Assembly: GCA_024403005.1 (NCBI GenBank)
Contig: JAKSSQ010000099.1
Coordinates: forward strand, 1 to 6,616
DNA: 6,616 bases
Origin: Clostridia bacterium
Lineage (GTDB): Bacteria; Bacillota; Clostridia; Peptostreptococcales; Anaerovoracaceae
Reading direction: 5' to 3'
Shown here: in pieces, positions 5,729-6,616 of the stretch
Layout: every line of letters begins with the position of its first letter
Position numbering within the stretch: position 1 is the first letter of the stretch
Notes under the pieces: generated by a model
What the model was told of the DNA's origin: nothing
Databases searched by the model: none
What the model saw: only the letters and a program-made list of their open reading frames with translations
Program-made: the position numbers and the translations under genes

Positions 5729-6223
5729 ATGGCTATTAAAAACAGAAACCTGGTATTTTCAGACGAAAAAGTAAAGATTAACAGAGCTGCAATAGAACAT
5801 CGTGCAACCTGGATGGGATTAACCTACGAGGAAGGCCTTAAAGCCGGCGCAGACGCAGAAGCTATCGCAAGAGCTGCTATCCGCAGAACAGGCAATAACA
5901 CAGGCTGCAATATTAAGAAGAATATGGCAGATCCGGAAGACATAAAGGAATTCTCCGAACAGTTCCTTTCAGACCTTACAAAGACATCTTTCCAGATGGA
6001 CGTGGTTCAGAAGGACAAAGACAATCTGAAGATTGAATTCCACTACTGCCCCCTGGTAGAAGCTTGGCAGAAGCTGGGATTCGACGATGAAACCTGCGCA
6101 AAGCTGTGCGACATCGCCATGGACGGCGACCGCGGCATTGCAGAATCCATGGGATATAAGCTGGAACTTACAGATACCATCGCAGCAGGATGCGATGTCT
6201 GCAAGCTGCATTTCCACAAATAA
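5729..6223 (+). CDS. L-2-amino-thiazoline-4-carboxylic acid hydrolase family protein
   Basis: This 164-residue protein resembles the ATC hydrolase family (Pfam ATC_hydrolase). Recognisable parts are FHYCPLVEAWQKLG at 104-117, the CDIAMDGDRG block at 127-136, and the C-terminal GCDVCKLHFHK at 154-164 with a C-x-x-C and two histidines. The founding Pseudomonas enzyme opens the thiazoline ring in the route from 2-amino-thiazoline-4-carboxylate to L-cysteine. Anaerobe homologues are numerous and mostly uncharacterised, so the same substrate should not be assumed. AAAGGGG at 5716-5722, 6 nt before the ATG, sets the start. It begins 70 bp after the pyc stop with no terminator or clear promoter between them, so cotranscription with pyc is plausible. 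It ends before a bidirectional terminator. Five cysteines (107, 123, 127, 155, 158) could be catalytic or metal-binding. Confidence 0.75.
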   Translation: MAIKNRNLVFSDEKVKINRAAIEHRATWMGLTYEEGLKAGADAEAIARAAIRRTGNNTGCNIKKNMADPEDIKEFSEQFLSDLTKTSFQMDVVQKDKDNLKIEFHYCPLVEAWQKLGFDDETCAKLCDIAMDGDRGIAESMGYKLELTDTIAAGCDVCKLHFHK

Positions 6224-6251
6224 ATCGCAGGTTTAACGAATATTACTCATG

Positions 6252-6282
6252 AAAAAAGCCCGTTCGCTTTGAACGGGCTTTT
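6252..6282. terminator. Bidirectional intrinsic terminator
   Basis: AAAAAAGCCCGTTC (6252-6265), loop GCTTT and GAACGGGCTTTT (6271-6282) form a stem with an 8-bp GC-containing core extended by A-T pairs. Read on the plus strand it ends the pyc/hydrolase transcript with TTTT. Read on the minus strand it ends the amidotransferase transcript with TTTTTT. It sits midway between the two convergent stops. Confidence 0.85.
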
Positions 6283-6293
6283 CCAATACTTTC

Positions 6294-6616
6294 TTATTTG
6301 CACTTTTCTACGAAATACTTAAACAGTGGTTCTGCTTCGGAGCCGGGCATCTTTTCCGGGTGCCACTGAACGCCGAATGCGCACTTCTTGCCGGGGATGG
6401 CGATACCTTCTACCAGGCCGTCGAAGCTTGTAGCTGTAACTTCCAGGCCTTCTCCAAGATCCTTAACTGCCTGGTGGTGCCAGGAATTAACTCTCATGCC
6501 TTCGATGCCGAGGACCTTTTCCAGGAAGCCTCCCTTTGTAAAGCTTACGCTATGTACAGCCAGTCTTCCGTTGTCTGCTGCGTTGGAGTGGTTAAAGGTT
6601 GCTCCGCCCTGGATCT
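6294..6616 (-). CDS. PuuD-like class I glutamine amidotransferase (peptidase C26), C-terminal part
   Basis: The frame is open from the right edge to a TAA at 6294-6296 and gives the last 106 residues. It carries VNSWHHQAVKDLG, then an SFDGLVEGIAI segment, then FGVQWHPEKM. This is the signature C-terminal half of the gamma-glutamyl-gamma-aminobutyrate hydrolase (PuuD, peptidase C26) branch of class I glutamine amidotransferases. QWHPE holds the catalytic His (6360-6362) and Glu (6354-6356). The nucleophilic Cys lies outside the window. The family hydrolyses gamma-glutamyl amides, for example in polyamine breakdown, but many clostridial members have no proven substrate, so I give no symbol. An internal ATG at 6497 is not the start, since family sequence continues upstream without a break. 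It is convergent with the hydrolase-like gene and shares its terminator. Confidence 0.85.
   Translation of the reverse strand, partial: IQGGATFNHSNAADNGRLAVHSVSFTKGGFLEKVLGIEGMRVNSWHHQAVKDLGEGLEVTATSFDGLVEGIAIPGKKCAFGVQWHPEKMPGSEAEPLFKYFVEKCK

Overview
The window looks like ordinary chromosome of an anaerobic, low-to-mid GC member of the Clostridia (Bacillota). This rests on strong AGGAGG-type ribosome binding sites, short intergenic spaces with classic intrinsic terminators, sigma-A-like promoters, a single-chain pyruvate carboxylase, and families common in gut Clostridia (DUF2148, L-2-amino-thiazoline-4-carboxylate hydrolase-like). The genus cannot be fixed from the sequence. I see no mobile element, CRISPR array, rRNA or tRNA.

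Layout: (1) 2-205, + strand: 3' end of a DUF2148 ferredoxin-domain protein. (2) 234-1163, - strand: cysK, cysteine synthase, convergent with it. (3) 1164-1420, - strand: a long cysK leader that standard gene calling would miss. It holds a promoter, a 33-codon Cys-rich leader peptide ORF (1252-1353) and an intrinsic terminator (1186-1213) just upstream of the cysK ribosome binding site. (4) 1446-2104, + strand: a GNAT acetyltransferase, divergent from cysK, with its own promoter framed by a perfect 11-bp inverted repeat, and a long-stem terminator. (5) 2158-5658, + strand: promoter and full-length pyruvate carboxylase (pyc). (6) 5729-6223, + strand: an L-2-amino-thiazoline-4-carboxylate hydrolase-like protein, possibly cotranscribed with pyc. 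(7) 6252-6282: a bidirectional terminator. (8) 6294-6616, - strand: C-terminal part of a PuuD-like class I glutamine amidotransferase that runs off the window.

The most interesting system is the cysK leader. Its architecture is that of trp-type ribosome-mediated attenuation with cysteine as the signal. Five Cys codons cluster at codons 13, 14, 16, 18 and 19. Codons 24-29 are complementary, with two small bulges, to the 5' arm and loop of the terminator. A ribosome stalled for lack of Cys-tRNA would leave codons 24-29 free to form an antiterminator, switching on cysteine synthesis. With cysteine plentiful the terminator would form. The parts are visible in the sequence; the mechanism is inferred. 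The remaining genes cover central metabolism (pyruvate to oxaloacetate) and unassigned accessory enzymes, with no obvious single pathway linking them, apart from a possible cysteine theme between cysK and the thiazoline hydrolase-like gene.
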